From Flammula alnicola (Eukaryota; Basidiomycota; Agaricomycetes; Agaricales; Strophariaceae), in assembly GCA_015499995.1 (NCBI GenBank), contig JADNRV010000067.1, forward strand, positions 203,298 through 267,297: a stretch of DNA of 64,000 nucleotides. Reading direction: 5' to 3'. The notes beneath the pieces are model-generated. The model saw only the letters and a program-made list of their open reading frames with translations, did no database searches and was not told the DNA's origin. This document shows, one piece after another, positions 32,905 through 43,859 of this stretch. Both the position numbers and the translations under genes were made by a program. Each line of letters begins with the position of its first letter. Position 1 is the first letter of the stretch.

Positions 32905-34190
32905 TTAGGTATACGCTGGGTCCACGTCTTCTGGATAATTCGTTCCACGTTGATGTCATCCGCATGGCAATGACAAGGAACATTGGAGCTCGATACCAAG
33001 ATATCCAGGAGGAAGTTGTTCGGGCCTATAACGAAGCTATTCCAAGCACGGCAAACGGTTTGTAGTTCACCACCTCTTTGCTGACTGTTATCTGAAATCT
33101 AAAAAGGTTGGGTCTCCCTTACGGCCTACGATCTTCAAGTCGACGTGATCTCTAGGGTTTCATCCCGTTATTTTGTCGGGAAGCCTTTGTGTCTGTGCTA
33201 ATTTTGCCACTGAAACGCATTTTCTGACACCTTTCCACTGACCCAGGTGAAAATCTAGAATTCCGCCGTGTCTGTGAGCGAGCGACCATGGAGATATTTA
33301 AGGGAAGGTTTATTCGAATTTTTCCAACCTTCATGCGACCGTGGGTCTCAAGTTAATGCCCTTGTGGCTCCATATCTTATATTATTTTTAGGCTTGGATC
33401 CTGGCTTTTGACAGATATTCACGGTCTGCGAGCTAAGATGGAGGAATTTCTTCGACCATTGATCGCCCACAGACTCGAGCAAGAAAAAACGTACGGCGCT
33501 GAATGGCCAGGTAAACCTGTAAGATCCTCCTGGCAGGAGATTGTCGAGAGTCGAATGAATTTCATATATGAATTCCAGAACGATCTTATCGCCTGGCTTA
33601 TGGATGCGGCTAGGGCTGCTGGCGAAGAAATAATGGCTGCCGACCTCAGCAGTAGAGTGCTTTTCATAAGCTTCGGCGCTATCCACACCTCTTCGGCCGT
33701 ATGCCCTTCTGACAAAGAAATTTTTATTCACATTAACTCTATACTATCCAGGCATTCACAGCTGCACTGTATCAGTTATGTCTAAGCCCGCAAGACGCCC
33801 AAGAGCTTCGGGAAGAAGTCGAACGAGTTGTCAGTCACGAAGGATGGTCGAAGGCGGCTTTGGGGAAGATGCATAAGGTTGATAGTTACTTGCGTGAATC
33901 CCAACGGATTCATTTCATGTCAGTTCGTATGTCATGCCTCTCGTTCTTAACAAGATTTGACCTAATTCTAATCCTCTTACGGCTTTTTGCAGTTACGATG
34001 GGCAGGACTGTCTTGAAGGACTTCACATTTTCCGATGGTACTATCATCCCTAAAAACACGAGCCTGGCAGTGAACGTCTCTCAAGATATATATCCTGATC
34101 CACATGTTTTCAATGACTTCCGTTTCGTTCGGAAAGATGGAGAAGCCCAACCTTTAGTCGCAACCCCGACGCCCGCGATTTTGGTGTGCT
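32905..34190 (+). pseudogene. Cytochrome P450 gene, truncated at both ends
   Basis: Exon-like pieces read YTLGPRLLDNSFHVDVIRM and ARYQDIQEEVVRAYNEAIP (32910-33058), WVSLTAYDLQVDVISR and YFVGKPLC (33106-33200), and EFRRVCERATMEIFKGRF (33248-33345). 33408-33700 gives EEFLRPLIAHRLE, NDLIAWLMDAAR and the I-helix-like SFGAIHTSS. 33755-33920 gives ALYQLCLSPQDAQELREEV, then KMHKVDSYLRESQRI (the ExxR motif). 33994-34150 gives RTVLKDFTFSDGTIIPK and DPHVFNDFRF. At least five introns are kept. The haem-binding Cys exon and the N-terminal membrane anchor are missing, so it cannot be active. It resembles basidiomycete P450 monooxygenases. Confidence 0.78.
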
Positions 34191-34399
34191 ATTCATCCAC
34201 CACCCGAGTCATCTGCGCCCCAGAGCCTTGAAGACTTTTGTGCTTTGAATCCTCAGCGCAAGGGCCAGTTCAACTTTGACTGCGTTATCGAGCACTTTCC
34301 CAATGGCCATATTGTATCTGCTGCTGTACATCCAGCTCCTCGCGACTTGGGGTCCTCTATGCAATGTGACATGCTCCAGAATGGGCGCTTATTAGCATG

Positions 34400-35190
34400 A
34401 TCATATTTGGATGTCTATTTAGACTCACTAGGTTCCCGTCCTCTTCGTCTTGCTACTCAGACTGTCGTCGATCATCTCTGCCTCTTCGTCTACCTCCTCT
34501 CTCGCTCTCTCGCTCAACGACGCTTCAAACATGGTTGGTACACAAGATGGAACCGTTTACATCGACGGTGAGTTGTAATCTGCCTTTCGTCATTGCTTGC
34601 GGTTCCCATTGATCTCTTTTTTTCAGTATCCACGATGACTGAACCGAGTAAGTCTCTTTGGAATCGTGCTCGAATACTGAACTCACTTTGAGCAGTAGAC
34701 GGTACTTCCGCCAGCGATACTGGAAGCGATGGTAAATCTCTAATGATAGCATACGTTCCACAACCTGACCTTCCTAGACTTGACGACAACGACCACCCCC
34801 ACCCTGCGCACTTATGCACTCTCGTCGCACGACAGTAAGTACGCAACTCGTTTCTTTTGGTTTCTCGTTAACCTTAGAGATAGATATCTGGATATCCGGC
34901 GGCTCCTTCCAAGATGTTTCAATTCATGCAAATAACCTCCTCGTTTCGGGAGGGACTTGGGTGGAAACTCATTTGAACGGTAATAAGCATTCCCCTTTCT
35001 TTCGATTTTCGGCGCTGGGCTCATCATTTCTTATGCATATTCCTCTATCATTCTTCAATCACCTGTGCAAACTATTCATGGTTACGTTCACCCGTGCTTT
35101 TCTAATCGTGCATCTTAAATCTTCGTGGTTTACCCCTTTCCTTTCATCTTGTTTCCTTTTTAAAACTAAACCAAACCCCGTAAAACTGAA
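34400..35190 (+). CDS. Possible short multi-exon gene, family unknown
   Basis: After a C/T-rich stretch, ATG at 34531 opens MVGTQDGTVYIDG. Short exons bounded by good donors (GTGAGT, GTAAGT, GTAAAT) and acceptors follow, reading STMTEP and then DGTSASDTGSD. Further on, 34885-34980 reads ISGGSFQDVSIHANN and LLVSGGTWVETHLN. That GGSF-type repeat recalls N-terminal segments of some mushroom-fungus proteins, but I could not close a single frame. Treat as a weak gene model. Confidence 0.3.
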
Positions 35191-35193
35191 ATT

Positions 35194-35352
35194 ATGCCCG
35201 CGTTGTACTCTTATAACAAAGAATTGCGAGTTCTTAAGGAAAAGGAAAAAGTGCTAAGTCAAGAAAACAGAGCGTTGAAGCAAGAGAACGAAGCGTTGTA
35301 TAAAGAAATTGCGCTTTTGAAGATGAAATTGCTAGAGAATGGACAGAATTAA
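35194..35352 (+). CDS. Small coiled-coil (leucine-zipper-like) ORF, 52 aa
   Basis: ATG CCC GCG at 35194 opens 52 codons to TAA at 35350-35352. The product is almost all heptad-like: LRVLKEKEKVLSQENRALKQ, then ENEALYKEIALLKMKLLE. This is a strong coiled-coil pattern with regular leucines, and it has no basic DNA-binding region. It may be the last exon of the preceding gene model, since AAACTGAAATTATG upstream has no clear acceptor. Function unknown. Confidence 0.45.
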   Translation: MPALYSYNKELRVLKEKEKVLSQENRALKQENEALYKEIALLKMKLLENGQN

Positions 35353-36200
35353 TAGTTATAGATAACCACCGTAATAACCACCTTCCTCATGAGGTGATGG
35401 AATCTTGATTTCCGCATCTGGTGTTATCGTTATCTTATCATCTTATCGCCTTTATTGACAGATGTTATTTGATCTCTTCCTCGACACTTTTGACTTGAAT
35501 CGGAATTCTAGAAAGTCGACACTTTCTTAAGTCAGAGTGAGAATCACGTGACAAAGAAAATAGTCTACGTGATGAAGAAGTGCGATACTGCTCTAAGTCT
35601 TCTGCTTCGACAGCAGACGCACTATCTTCCCCCGCGCTCAGATTCACCCCGCCCAGCGGAAAATCACTTTGACCTATCCATGCTAGCTTTATTCTTCACG
35701 AGCTACCATGATGGGATGCTCTCAACGCGCGGAATCCATTACCGGAGCGGGTCTGGGAGAAGAAACGAACTTTGGTTTCCATCAGGGATGGATACGGTGC
35801 AATTCTTCTTTCTTTGAACTTATCGATTTGATGACTGCTACTCCCAACGCCTTAATCTACGCGAATAGTGGGGAATCCCTTACCGATGACGGTCTGAGCG
35901 AAGATGCGGCGGTTACTTCTTGCAACACATGTGAACACAATCGGCTGAATTAGCGCCCGATTAAAGACCAAGGAGCTGGCCAAGTGTTACCGAAAAACTT
36001 GACATCCAGATGCGAGAAGCAGAAATTTGAGTGTGGCGTGAACCGGTACGTCTTTTTCATTCTTTTCTGATCATGTTCTATGCACACATATCTGACTTGT
36101 TCGTTCTTTCTTTCTATCTATGCTCTTCTCCTTTCATGCTCGAATGCTGTTCTGCACTATTCGCCATGCGACTACTGGGTGCTTGATTGCGTATTCGCGC
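35353..36200. other. Non-coding stretch
   Basis: Only unsupported short frames are seen. No repeat or RNA gene was recognised. Confidence 0.4.
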
Positions 36201-36205
36201 ATGCT

Positions 36206-36760
36206 GAATGTTGCTTGTGGCTGCTGGGTGCTGGAGTTATTACTCGCACATGCTGGGCGCTGGATGCCTTTCATGGCTCGCGTACGCTGGTCTTCATGTT
36301 CACGTTAACGAACCTCTGTTGAATGCTGGGTGCTGGAGTTCATACTCGCACATGCTGGACGCTGGATGCCTTCCATGGCTCGCGTCATATGCTGGTCTTC
36401 ATGTTCACGTTAACGAACCTCTGTTGAATGCTGGGTGCTAGAGTTCATACTCGCACATGCTGGACGCTGGATGCCTTTCATGGCTCGCGTTGTATGCTGG
36501 TCTTCATGTTCATGTTAACGAACCTCTGTTGAATGCTGGGTGCTGGAGTTCGTACTCGCACATGCTGGACGCTGGATGCCTTTCATGGCTCGCGTCGTAT
36601 GCTGGTCTTCATGTTCACGTTAACGAACCTCTGTTGAATGCTGGGTGCTGGAGTTTATACTCGCACTTGCTGGACGCTGAATGCCTTTCATGGGTCGCAT
36701 ATGCTGGCCTTCATGTTCACGTCAACGAACCTCTGTTGAACGGGTCTTCATGTTCTTGTT
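36206..36760 (+). repeat. 105-bp minisatellite, about five units
   Basis: GAATGCTGGGTGCTGGAGTT begins at 36321, 36426, 36531 and 36636 (exact 105-bp spacing), with a shorter unit ending at 36738. Each unit includes CATGCTGGACGCTGGATGCC and ATGTTCACGTTAACGAACCT. Worn units continue to about 37200 with the CTGGATGC core. Because 105 is a multiple of three, frames stay open across units, but no codon evidence supports translation. Confidence 0.9.
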
Positions 36761-37239
36761 AACGAACCTCTGCTGGATACTGGATGTTGGATGTTGTCTG
36801 TGACTCCTCCATGTTCATTGAATTGAATTGACGGATGCTGGATGCCTCACATGGCTCACATATGCTGGACGCTGGATGCCTTTTATGGCTCGCGTATGCT
36901 GAAGTTCATGTTAACAAACCTCTATTGAATGGGATGTCGTTTACGACTCCTCTATGTGCTTTTTATTGAATTACTGGATGCTGGATGCCTTACATCGTAA
37001 CGTGACTCGCATATGCCGGATGCCGGATGCCTTTCATGGCTCGCATATGCTGACCTTCATGTTCATATTCGAACCTCTGTTGGATGCTCGGTGCTGGATG
37101 TCGTTTGCGACTTTTCCGTATTCATTACATGGAATTGCTCGATGCTGGTTGCCTTACATGGCTGAATTGCTGGATGCCGGTTGCCTTACATAGCTCGCGT
37201 ACATAGCTCGCGTATACTGTATGCTCGATTTCACATTCC

Positions 37240-37590
37240 ACTGCCGATTATTTTATCAACGTTCGCACTGCCTGCTATTTGCTGTCCCACATACCACTAC
37301 CGATTATTTCATCAAGACTCACGCTCCCTCCCTTGCAAATGCAGCGCGTGGCAGTACGAACTCAACAACCCCCATGCATCGTAAGCTCTAAGTGTATGCC
37401 GCAATGCGGCAACTTGTATTTCTCCAACTCATGTCACTCTGAATGCGGCCCTTGGACATGGGCGCACAACGGGGATTGACAAGTGGGGGTCTGGCGGAAG
37501 ACTGCAGCCTTTCCTGCCCGATGAGATGATCATTTTGTCTCGCCAGAATATATCGCCAGGCCGGTCCGTAACCCTCGAATGTGTGAGGCA
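37240..37590. other. Short non-coding stretch
   Basis: It follows the worn minisatellite and precedes the BTB fragment. No feature is supported. Confidence 0.4.
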
Positions 37591-37595
37591 GTTTC

Positions 37596-38110
37596 CTAAG
37601 TAGAAGGGTTGTGCAGCGTTGGCGGAGTTAACGGATCATGTACTTCGTGCTGAGGCGAAATATGCCGCTGATGAGGAATGTACACCGTGTTCAAAAGATC
37701 AAAAAATTCCCTCTCGTCATCGTATAGGTCCACAACATGGCAGGCTACTACCATATGCTCCCCCTCTGGTTGTGGAATGGTGAATAAATTGGCGAAAGCT
37801 TCCGAGTGGTTCGCCAGTATCATCTGATGGACTCGCAGGAGCGTATTTTGGACACTGAGCACGATGAATCCATCGTAAAGCCATGATTTCGTATGGCGTG
37901 TTGGATTCGTCGATTTTAAGGTTGAAAATGATGGACCTGCCACGTATCGGGTGTATCTGGCGTAATGATTGTCGACAGATGTATATGGTGACGCCAGTGT
38001 GGCTCCACTGAATATTGCAATTGAGGTCTTGGAAGCCTGAGTCGCTGTATCGCCACAAATGTTTCCAATGGTATGGTATCTCGTTGGTTTCGCGTCGTCC
38101 AGAAAGATGT
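37596..38110 (-). pseudogene. BTB/POZ-domain protein fragment
   Basis: The minus strand reads YDGFIVLSVQNTLLRVHQMI, then LANHSEAFANLFTIPQPEGE, then VVDLYDDEREFFDLLNTVYI, and stops at 37596. This matches the first two thirds of basidiomycete BTB domains (a short strand, RVH, the dimer helix and an F-x-D/N-M-F-type end). The upstream part to ~38100 (FSGATLASPY) is in an adjoining frame and may be the N-terminal extension. The rest of the BTB fold is missing. BTB proteins often act as adaptors for cullin-3 ligases. Confidence 0.55.
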
Positions 38111-38399
38111 CTGGGAGAGTGGGAATGGAGCCTCAAGTTGCGGCTTCAACAATGAATATATGTTATTGTTTGAAGTTCTGCCGTTGCTACCAATTGGTGC
38201 TAGGTCTAGCAGCGGATCTCGCAGACTGACCGAGCAAGTTCTACGAGCAGAAAACACCTTGTCCTGCATGAGGGAATTGAGATATGCTAATGAGGACGCG
38301 CAGATCGTGGCACACATGCAACTGGAAGGCTTGTACATTTTCCCTAACATGTCGACTATCATACGAAAATGTTGTGTTACGGTCTAGAGTAGGTGTCAA

Positions 38400-40450
38400 T
38401 CCGGCTGAGACAGACTTCAGACCAATCTTGCAGAGACCTTCAACCGGAGCCGCCCGCGATGGTGGCTTTGACACTCCGGATAAATCGATGGTCCTCGAGA
38501 ACATCATCGACCATATTATGGACAGTTGTTGATGGTGTCTGATGAGCTGCTCTAGACGACGAAGGCGATTGTGGTCGAGTGAAAGATGTTTATGCTTGCG
38601 TTCTCAAGTGCTGGATCTGATCGGTTGCAATGCTTTCCTTGCGCGCTTATTATGATTATCTGCCATCTGCTGCATTTTGCACAAGGAAATGCCTCCTGTA
38701 TTTCCAGTGACACTTACAATCTGAGCCCGTCTTCTAAGTTTTGGGGGCTACGATCTCGTATCGCTTTGCGTCGCCGGGCTCCTATGTTTTCAGGGATTAG
38801 CGAAACTCATCACATTGAATATGGCTTTCATATCCCACAGATCACCACAGCCCGCTTTGCACATGCCAAGCCTCGAGATTAAAGGAACCGCGTGCTGCGG
38901 CGCGGCGGTTGCCTTTTCCCCAAAACCTTAGATATAGATGTCATAGGACGTCACTATCTATTACATGCCGTGCAGTGAGATCTGAACAACATAGACCAAA
39001 GAAAGTCGGAAATGGGAAATCCGCCTCTCCGCCTCAGGCCGGACTCCGGCACGCTGTCCGGACCTCTCAGAGGCGAATTCTCCCTGGCTGCGAGCATTCT
39101 GTACAGATCCTCATAATATTTAAACATATCTACGATATATTCAGCTCTCGTAGGGCCAATTTACACGATGTTCGTATGAAAAAGCCCAAAGCGGCTAATG
39201 AATGATCTCTTCTCATCCAATTTCAAACGTAAGACAACCTTCACTTTTGAGATTCCGCCGCAAACTTTAAATATTTTGGGAAGCACAGCCACACTGTCCG
39301 CCGCGCCTTTGTTGATTATTTGGCCAAGGAACTCTAAAAATATATCGCCCCGACGTACATGTGACCGTGTCGGATTGTTCGTTTATTCCACTTCTGCGAA
39401 GCGCAGTTTTGCTCTCAACATACACCGTCGTCCAGTCTCGTCAGTTTGCTCGACCGCCATTACCGCCGCTACTCCATCACAACCGCGAGCAGTAAATTTG
39501 TGAGTCGCCGTGACAATGGTGTGAAGGCCTGAGGAGAGTCTCCGAGCGAGGAGACCAGGTAAGTCAACTGTCATGGACAACCTAGCTCGCTGATCCATCT
39601 TCCTTAATAACTAGGTCCAAAGAGCTTGAGGCTACGGCCTCACCTCTCCCTACACCCTTCGAACGCTTAACCTTGCGTTAACGGCGCTGTTGAACACCGC
39701 CCAAAAACGTCAAGCGAGAACTGCAATGCCAAAGGCAGCCGCACAGGACGTAAGGCGTACAGGTGGGATGAAGCAAGGTGAGAGGCACCCCTCCACCGCA
39801 CCAACCTTGCCGATAACCACTTCAATTAGTAACCGACGCCATAACAAAGGCCCAGCTCTGCAAAAGGACTCAGGACAGTGACATCTCAAAATGAATGTCG
39901 GCAGGCGTAGGATCGTGTGGGGAGGGTGAAGGCGAGAAGGGCCGCCGAACGTGCCAGACATCATGCAAGTGCCGATAAGTGTCGCACCCACCAGCCGCTA
40001 AGCATTCACCAGCCGCTAAGCATTCACCGATCAAAGTAAGCCTCGCACCCACACCACTAACTGCAGTCCAGTCACAGCTACTGGCCATGCAAGATGATGC
40101 AAGACCTGGCCAGACGACGCCCCACCTCGCAAGGCTCAAGCACAGCGATAGACCCCAAATCCACGGTACGCTCGCCTGCAGTGATTCACGACGCATATGG
40201 CTGAACACGGCCAACGCGAGCACAGCCATCCCACCCCACGTGGTGCTGATGGTAGGTGCTTGCATACGAAGATTTGCGAGTCTATGGACGTAAGTATGTA
40301 GGTCTGATGTTGTTTTCGTGTATACATTGTGCATTAGATAGATATTGAATGAATACTTAATTATTTGCTATTAGTACCAATGTCCCCCTTTTAGCTAGTC
40401 TTTGAACTTTCGGGAATAAACGCTCTCGCATGTGCCAAATGTTTAGAAAT
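38400..40450. other. Gene-poor stretch with small repeats
   Basis: No gene is supported. A G/C-rich hairpin (CCGCCTCT ... AGAGGCG) lies at ~39020-39075, and an 18-bp direct repeat CACCAGCCGCTAAGCATT lies near 39990-40025. Short frames have no recognisable content. Confidence 0.4.
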
Positions 40451-40457
40451 ATGCCGG

Positions 40458-40550
40458 GGGTGGGGCGCGGTGGTGTAGTGATACCATCGCTCGTGCTTTG
40501 CTGACGGCAAGGCCTAGGGTTCGAACCTGCCCCGAAACCCTTCCAGACAC
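40458..40550 (+). mobile_element. tRNA-derived SINE head
   Basis: It reads GGGGCGCGG, then an A-box-like TGGTGTAGTG (40471-40480), then a B-box GGTTCGAACCT (40518-40528), then CTGCCCCG. The ends can pair as a worn acceptor stem (GGGGC with GCCCC). The T-stem and anticodon arm do not pair well, so it is not a working tRNA. Spacing of the two boxes (~40 bp) suits an RNA polymerase III promoter. The 3' limit is unclear; an A run (41326-41339) lies ~800 bp downstream and may be unrelated. Confidence 0.55.
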
Positions 40551-40559
40551 ATTTTAGAC

Positions 40560-41480
40560 ACTGGGAGATTCTATCACTGTTATTACTTAAGCCGGAATCA
40601 ATGATGTCTCTGTTGGATTAAGGTCGAGTGGTGGGTCCGGTGACATTAGCTGGATCTAGCGGCGTGTGAATAAGTAGCCTGACAGACTGGGAGGGAAAAC
40701 TGTACCGTTTGTACCAATCTGGCACCGCATGTGGGAACGGAGTTGGGAGGGGTTAACTCGACCGGATATATGCCGGTATATAAATTCAATTACCAAACGC
40801 GCTGTTCTTCCACGCCACTGACAAGACGTTCAAAATTCGATATACGAGCTCCGCCTCAAGAAGCCTTCGGAGTTTAAAACTTGTTCAAGATCTCCACCGT
40901 GCTCCTAGACTTTACACCTGGGACGGGGTCGGCAACGATCTGGCAACTGCCGAGGCTGGTAAACCAGTCCCCGGGTCCTGCTAGCCGGAAGGGTATTGGT
41001 ATAGGGGGTCCACGTGGGGCACAAGGCCGAGGGTGGCAGCAAGAGGAGACGAATCGGAGAAACACGATCCCATCATAGATTAGACAGGAATCGCTTAAAG
41101 TAGTAACTGTTAATTACTCATATATAGCGCAGGAGTGCGCCCGGGGTAGATAGCTTCATTGGCCGACTCCTTCTGCCAGACCGGCCGTAAGGTTCGGAAA
41201 GGGGGATTAAGTTGCCGCCTACATGGGTTGGGGTAGCTGGGGGTTGTCTATCTACATTAGGTACAGGCCGGCTGTGAGTAGTCTACATGGGGTTCGCCCC
41301 GAAAATGACTATAAACGGGATTCCAAAAAAAAAAAAAAATGCCAGGGACCCTAACTTGCCCTCTGGGAGGCTTCTTGTCCGAAAATGGATGAAGGCGGCC
41401 AAAGGAGCCAAACAGTCAACAAAGGCGCATCAGTTCCTGTGGCTGTGCTCCCTAAAAGAATTAGAGTTTGCGGCGGAAAG
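40560..41480. other. Non-coding stretch
   Basis: No gene is supported. It contains a 14-A run at ~41326-41339 and G-rich text near 40970-41040. Confidence 0.4.
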
Positions 41481-41481
41481 T

Positions 41482-42080
41482 GGATACTTATCTCTAAACA
41501 AAATTCTTCTTTGCTTAGCTTTTCTCTCCTCACGAGCCTATCGTGTACAATGTTGAATTCGACGTTCTCTTGCAGTCGTCGACAGCAGAGCAGTCTGCAC
41601 TCTTGGATTCTCTTGACCAAGAACAGCCTACCACCTGCCCATCTCCTCCCATTGAAGCCAACCCCTTGCCTACTGTCACACCTTTGCCTGTGCAGATTGC
41701 GTCCAGCTCTACCTCTGCCTCTACTTCAGACATCAAGAGGGATGGTCAGCCGCTTTCGGGCTCTCATGCTCCGCGAAATGCTTGCGCAGAAGTGAAAACA
41801 AGCATCGTCAAGAACGCCGTGCCCATTTCGACTACTTTTGACTTTGCGGATGCGCCTGCCGCCTCTGGCGCTTACTGTGCGAAGTGCAGTGATCTTGATG
41901 TGTGCAAGGTGAATTACACGGTCGAGCAGCTCCGTGGTCGAGGGTTTCAGTTCATTGGCTGGGACGGACAGTGCGTAACATACATATAATTCAATTCTCC
42001 TTCTGACACCTCTACAGCACCGTCAGGCCAATTGTGGATAAGAATGAGTGGATCATTGGTGTTCTAGTGCATTCTATATA
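41482..42080 (+). pseudogene. Truncated TET/JBP dioxygenase copy
   Basis: The long frame 41543-41963 reads NVEFDVLLQSSTAEQ, then PISTTFDFADAPAASGAY, VNYTVEQLRGRGF and FIGWDG. It is very close to exon 2 of the gene at 20872-22400, minus the basic KRRRKEEK stretch. The same intron follows (GTGCGTAACATACATATAAT to CTCTACAG at 42018), then RPIVDKNEWIIGVLVHSI and a stop at about 42080. About 25 bp around the first acceptor are deleted. Everything from the catalytic core onward is missing, so it is dead. Similarity to the intact gene suggests a recent duplication. Confidence 0.8.
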
Positions 42081-42980
42081 GTCATTTAGCTTCTCTAGTG
42101 TGTTATTCATGAAAAATTGCGACACCTACATCATGTTGATCCTCTCCTAGTCTTGCATCAACATCCTGTTCCAAGTCAAGATTTTGATCATTATCCAGAT
42201 TACCTGTAATTGAATGTGAGCTATTGTTTTCCTGAGGATCATCCAAAGTATTATGAGGCTCGTTGATGACAATTTCAATATCAATAAAATAGATTTATCT
42301 ACGAATATGCTGGAACTCGCTAAACATGCTGTCTGTGGTTCCTGAATGCGGCGGTGACGCTTTGCTAGGTGCCTCTCCTTCTGGTCGTGCCTCTCCTTCT
42401 GGTCGTGCCTCTCCTTCTTCTACATACCTACCACTAGTTTCATCTAGTTCCTCTCCTTCTCCACTTTCCGTTCCAAAGTGATCTTCTCTCGAGACTGTCC
42501 ACTCGTCAAATAATTCTTATTCGTTGGGCATTGCGGCATCGCAATGTCGTGAGATGGTCTTGGTGCTCACAAGTGCACCTTGTCAGGGACAGTAGCCTTG
42601 TGATGAGAGAGGTTGACGACGGATTCAGAGGAAGCATTGGGTGATGTCATTTTTGATCTTAGCTTGAAAATTCTTTCTGCCAGGATCTGTGAACCCCTAG
42701 TAAAAGTCCGCAGATGAGCGGATGCCTGCCGCAAAACTCTATCTTGTTTTCGTTTCAGTCGGTGGGCTGCTTAGTCTCATTCCAAATTTCGTTTCTCTGT
42801 CGCCATCGCCACTTCCACCTCGCCTTTTATGTTTGCCAAAGAAACAGGTCGAGAAACAGTCATCGCCTCGCTCATCGTGTCGACTGGGACAAGCGTGTCG
42901 ATGAGCACTGGCACGCGATAAGCATCTGATGAGGGACTCCTTCAGCGGCACACGTGACACGCAGCGACACTCAAGTTACC
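42081..42980. other. Non-coding stretch with a short tandem repeat
   Basis: No gene is supported. GTGCCTCTCCTTCTGGTC-type units repeat about three times near 42370-42415. Confidence 0.45.
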
Positions 42981-42981
42981 A

Positions 42982-43859
42982 GTGGCGGTTAGGGTTGCGT
43001 ATCTAAGTGGGGGGTTTTATACCAGGTGTAATTTACATAGGTAATTTACAGTAAATTACTACTTATATACATCTTGGGAGGAGGGTCATGTATATAATGT
43101 ATATAATGTCCAAGGGTAATAAGCTGACTGCCGCAGATCACTTTTGAAAATCTGAAGTCTTGCAGCAATTCAGGCGTAGTGGAAAGCGTCAATCAGCTCG
43201 AGTGGAAAGCGTCAATCAAGCCTTCACGAGTGCGTACTTACCCTGCTCTGCCTCTTGCGACGCTTTCTAACCTTATGTTTTTCATTATCGCAGGTCCGAA
43301 AATCAGCTCACCCGAATCCTGTCATCAAATTCTTCGACATTGAACGGCTACTACGATCAATCGACGACGACGGTGCAAGTGCAAAGCTGGATCCCAACTA
43401 CGATGAATCCGATGACGAAGAAGACGTTGATCTGTCGAGGATGCTCGCAGATGACGTCCCTTCAAGCACCGGCCCCATCACAATTAGCCATACCCTACCA
43501 GCAGAGGGCGACGACGAGGATATTGACATGGCATCCGTCGAGCTTGAAGAGATTTTGGCAGACGGCCCGGTGGTTAGGAAGGTAGCGAAAGCTGCCTTTT
43601 TGTCGCAGAAAGTCATGGTTAGCAGCGAGGAGAGTGGTGCATTTGAATTGCCATCGTTGTGTATAGTGACGAGAAACCCGTCGTCATCGCGCTGCTCGAC
43701 CTGCTCGACGCTGCGGTTCTGCTGCTTAGAAGGTCACGTGCATCTAAAAAACGTAATTTACAGTACACTTTTTGTAATTTACATTAGCGGAAAATTGGAT
43801 ATGTATATTACATAATTACATACACCCTCCGGACTTATATACGCAACGCTAGTGGCGGT
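42982..43859. mobile_element. hAT-like non-autonomous DNA transposon with 8-bp target duplication
   Basis: The element spans 42990-43851 (862 bp). Left end TAGGGTTGCGTATCTAAGT; reverse complement of the right end TAGCGTTGCGTATATAAGT. Both fit the hAT end rule YARNG. It is flanked by an exact 8-bp duplication, GTGGCGGT at 42982-42989 and 43852-43859, the length made by hAT transposases. Subterminal AATTTACA repeats occur on both sides (43030-43060 and 43750-43790). No transposase is present; inside is an acidic frame (43290-43720). This is the best-defined transposon boundary in the window. Confidence 0.85.
43290..43815 (+). CDS. Acidic hypothetical ORF inside the hAT-like element
   Basis: After a C/T-rich stretch and the acceptor TTATCGCAG (43292), the frame reads VRKSAHPNPVIKFFDIERLL, then DPNYDESDDEEDVDLSRML, then EGDDEDIDMASVELEEILAD and GPVVRKVAKAAFLSQ. 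Upstream, an ATG-started frame from 43255 reads straight through. The last ~60 codons overlap the AATTTACA-rich subterminal repeat and are doubtful. Composition is strongly acidic. It may be a captured host exon or part of a transposon protein; I do not recognise the family. Confidence 0.35.

Noticed and set aside
36208..36762. Two open frames of 77 and 101 residues (AGLHVHVNEPLLNAGC repeats)
   Set aside because: They are open only because the 105-bp minisatellite unit is a multiple of three; there is no start context, splicing or homologue.
40458..40550. Possible working tRNA gene
   Set aside because: T-stem and anticodon arm do not pair; called a SINE head.
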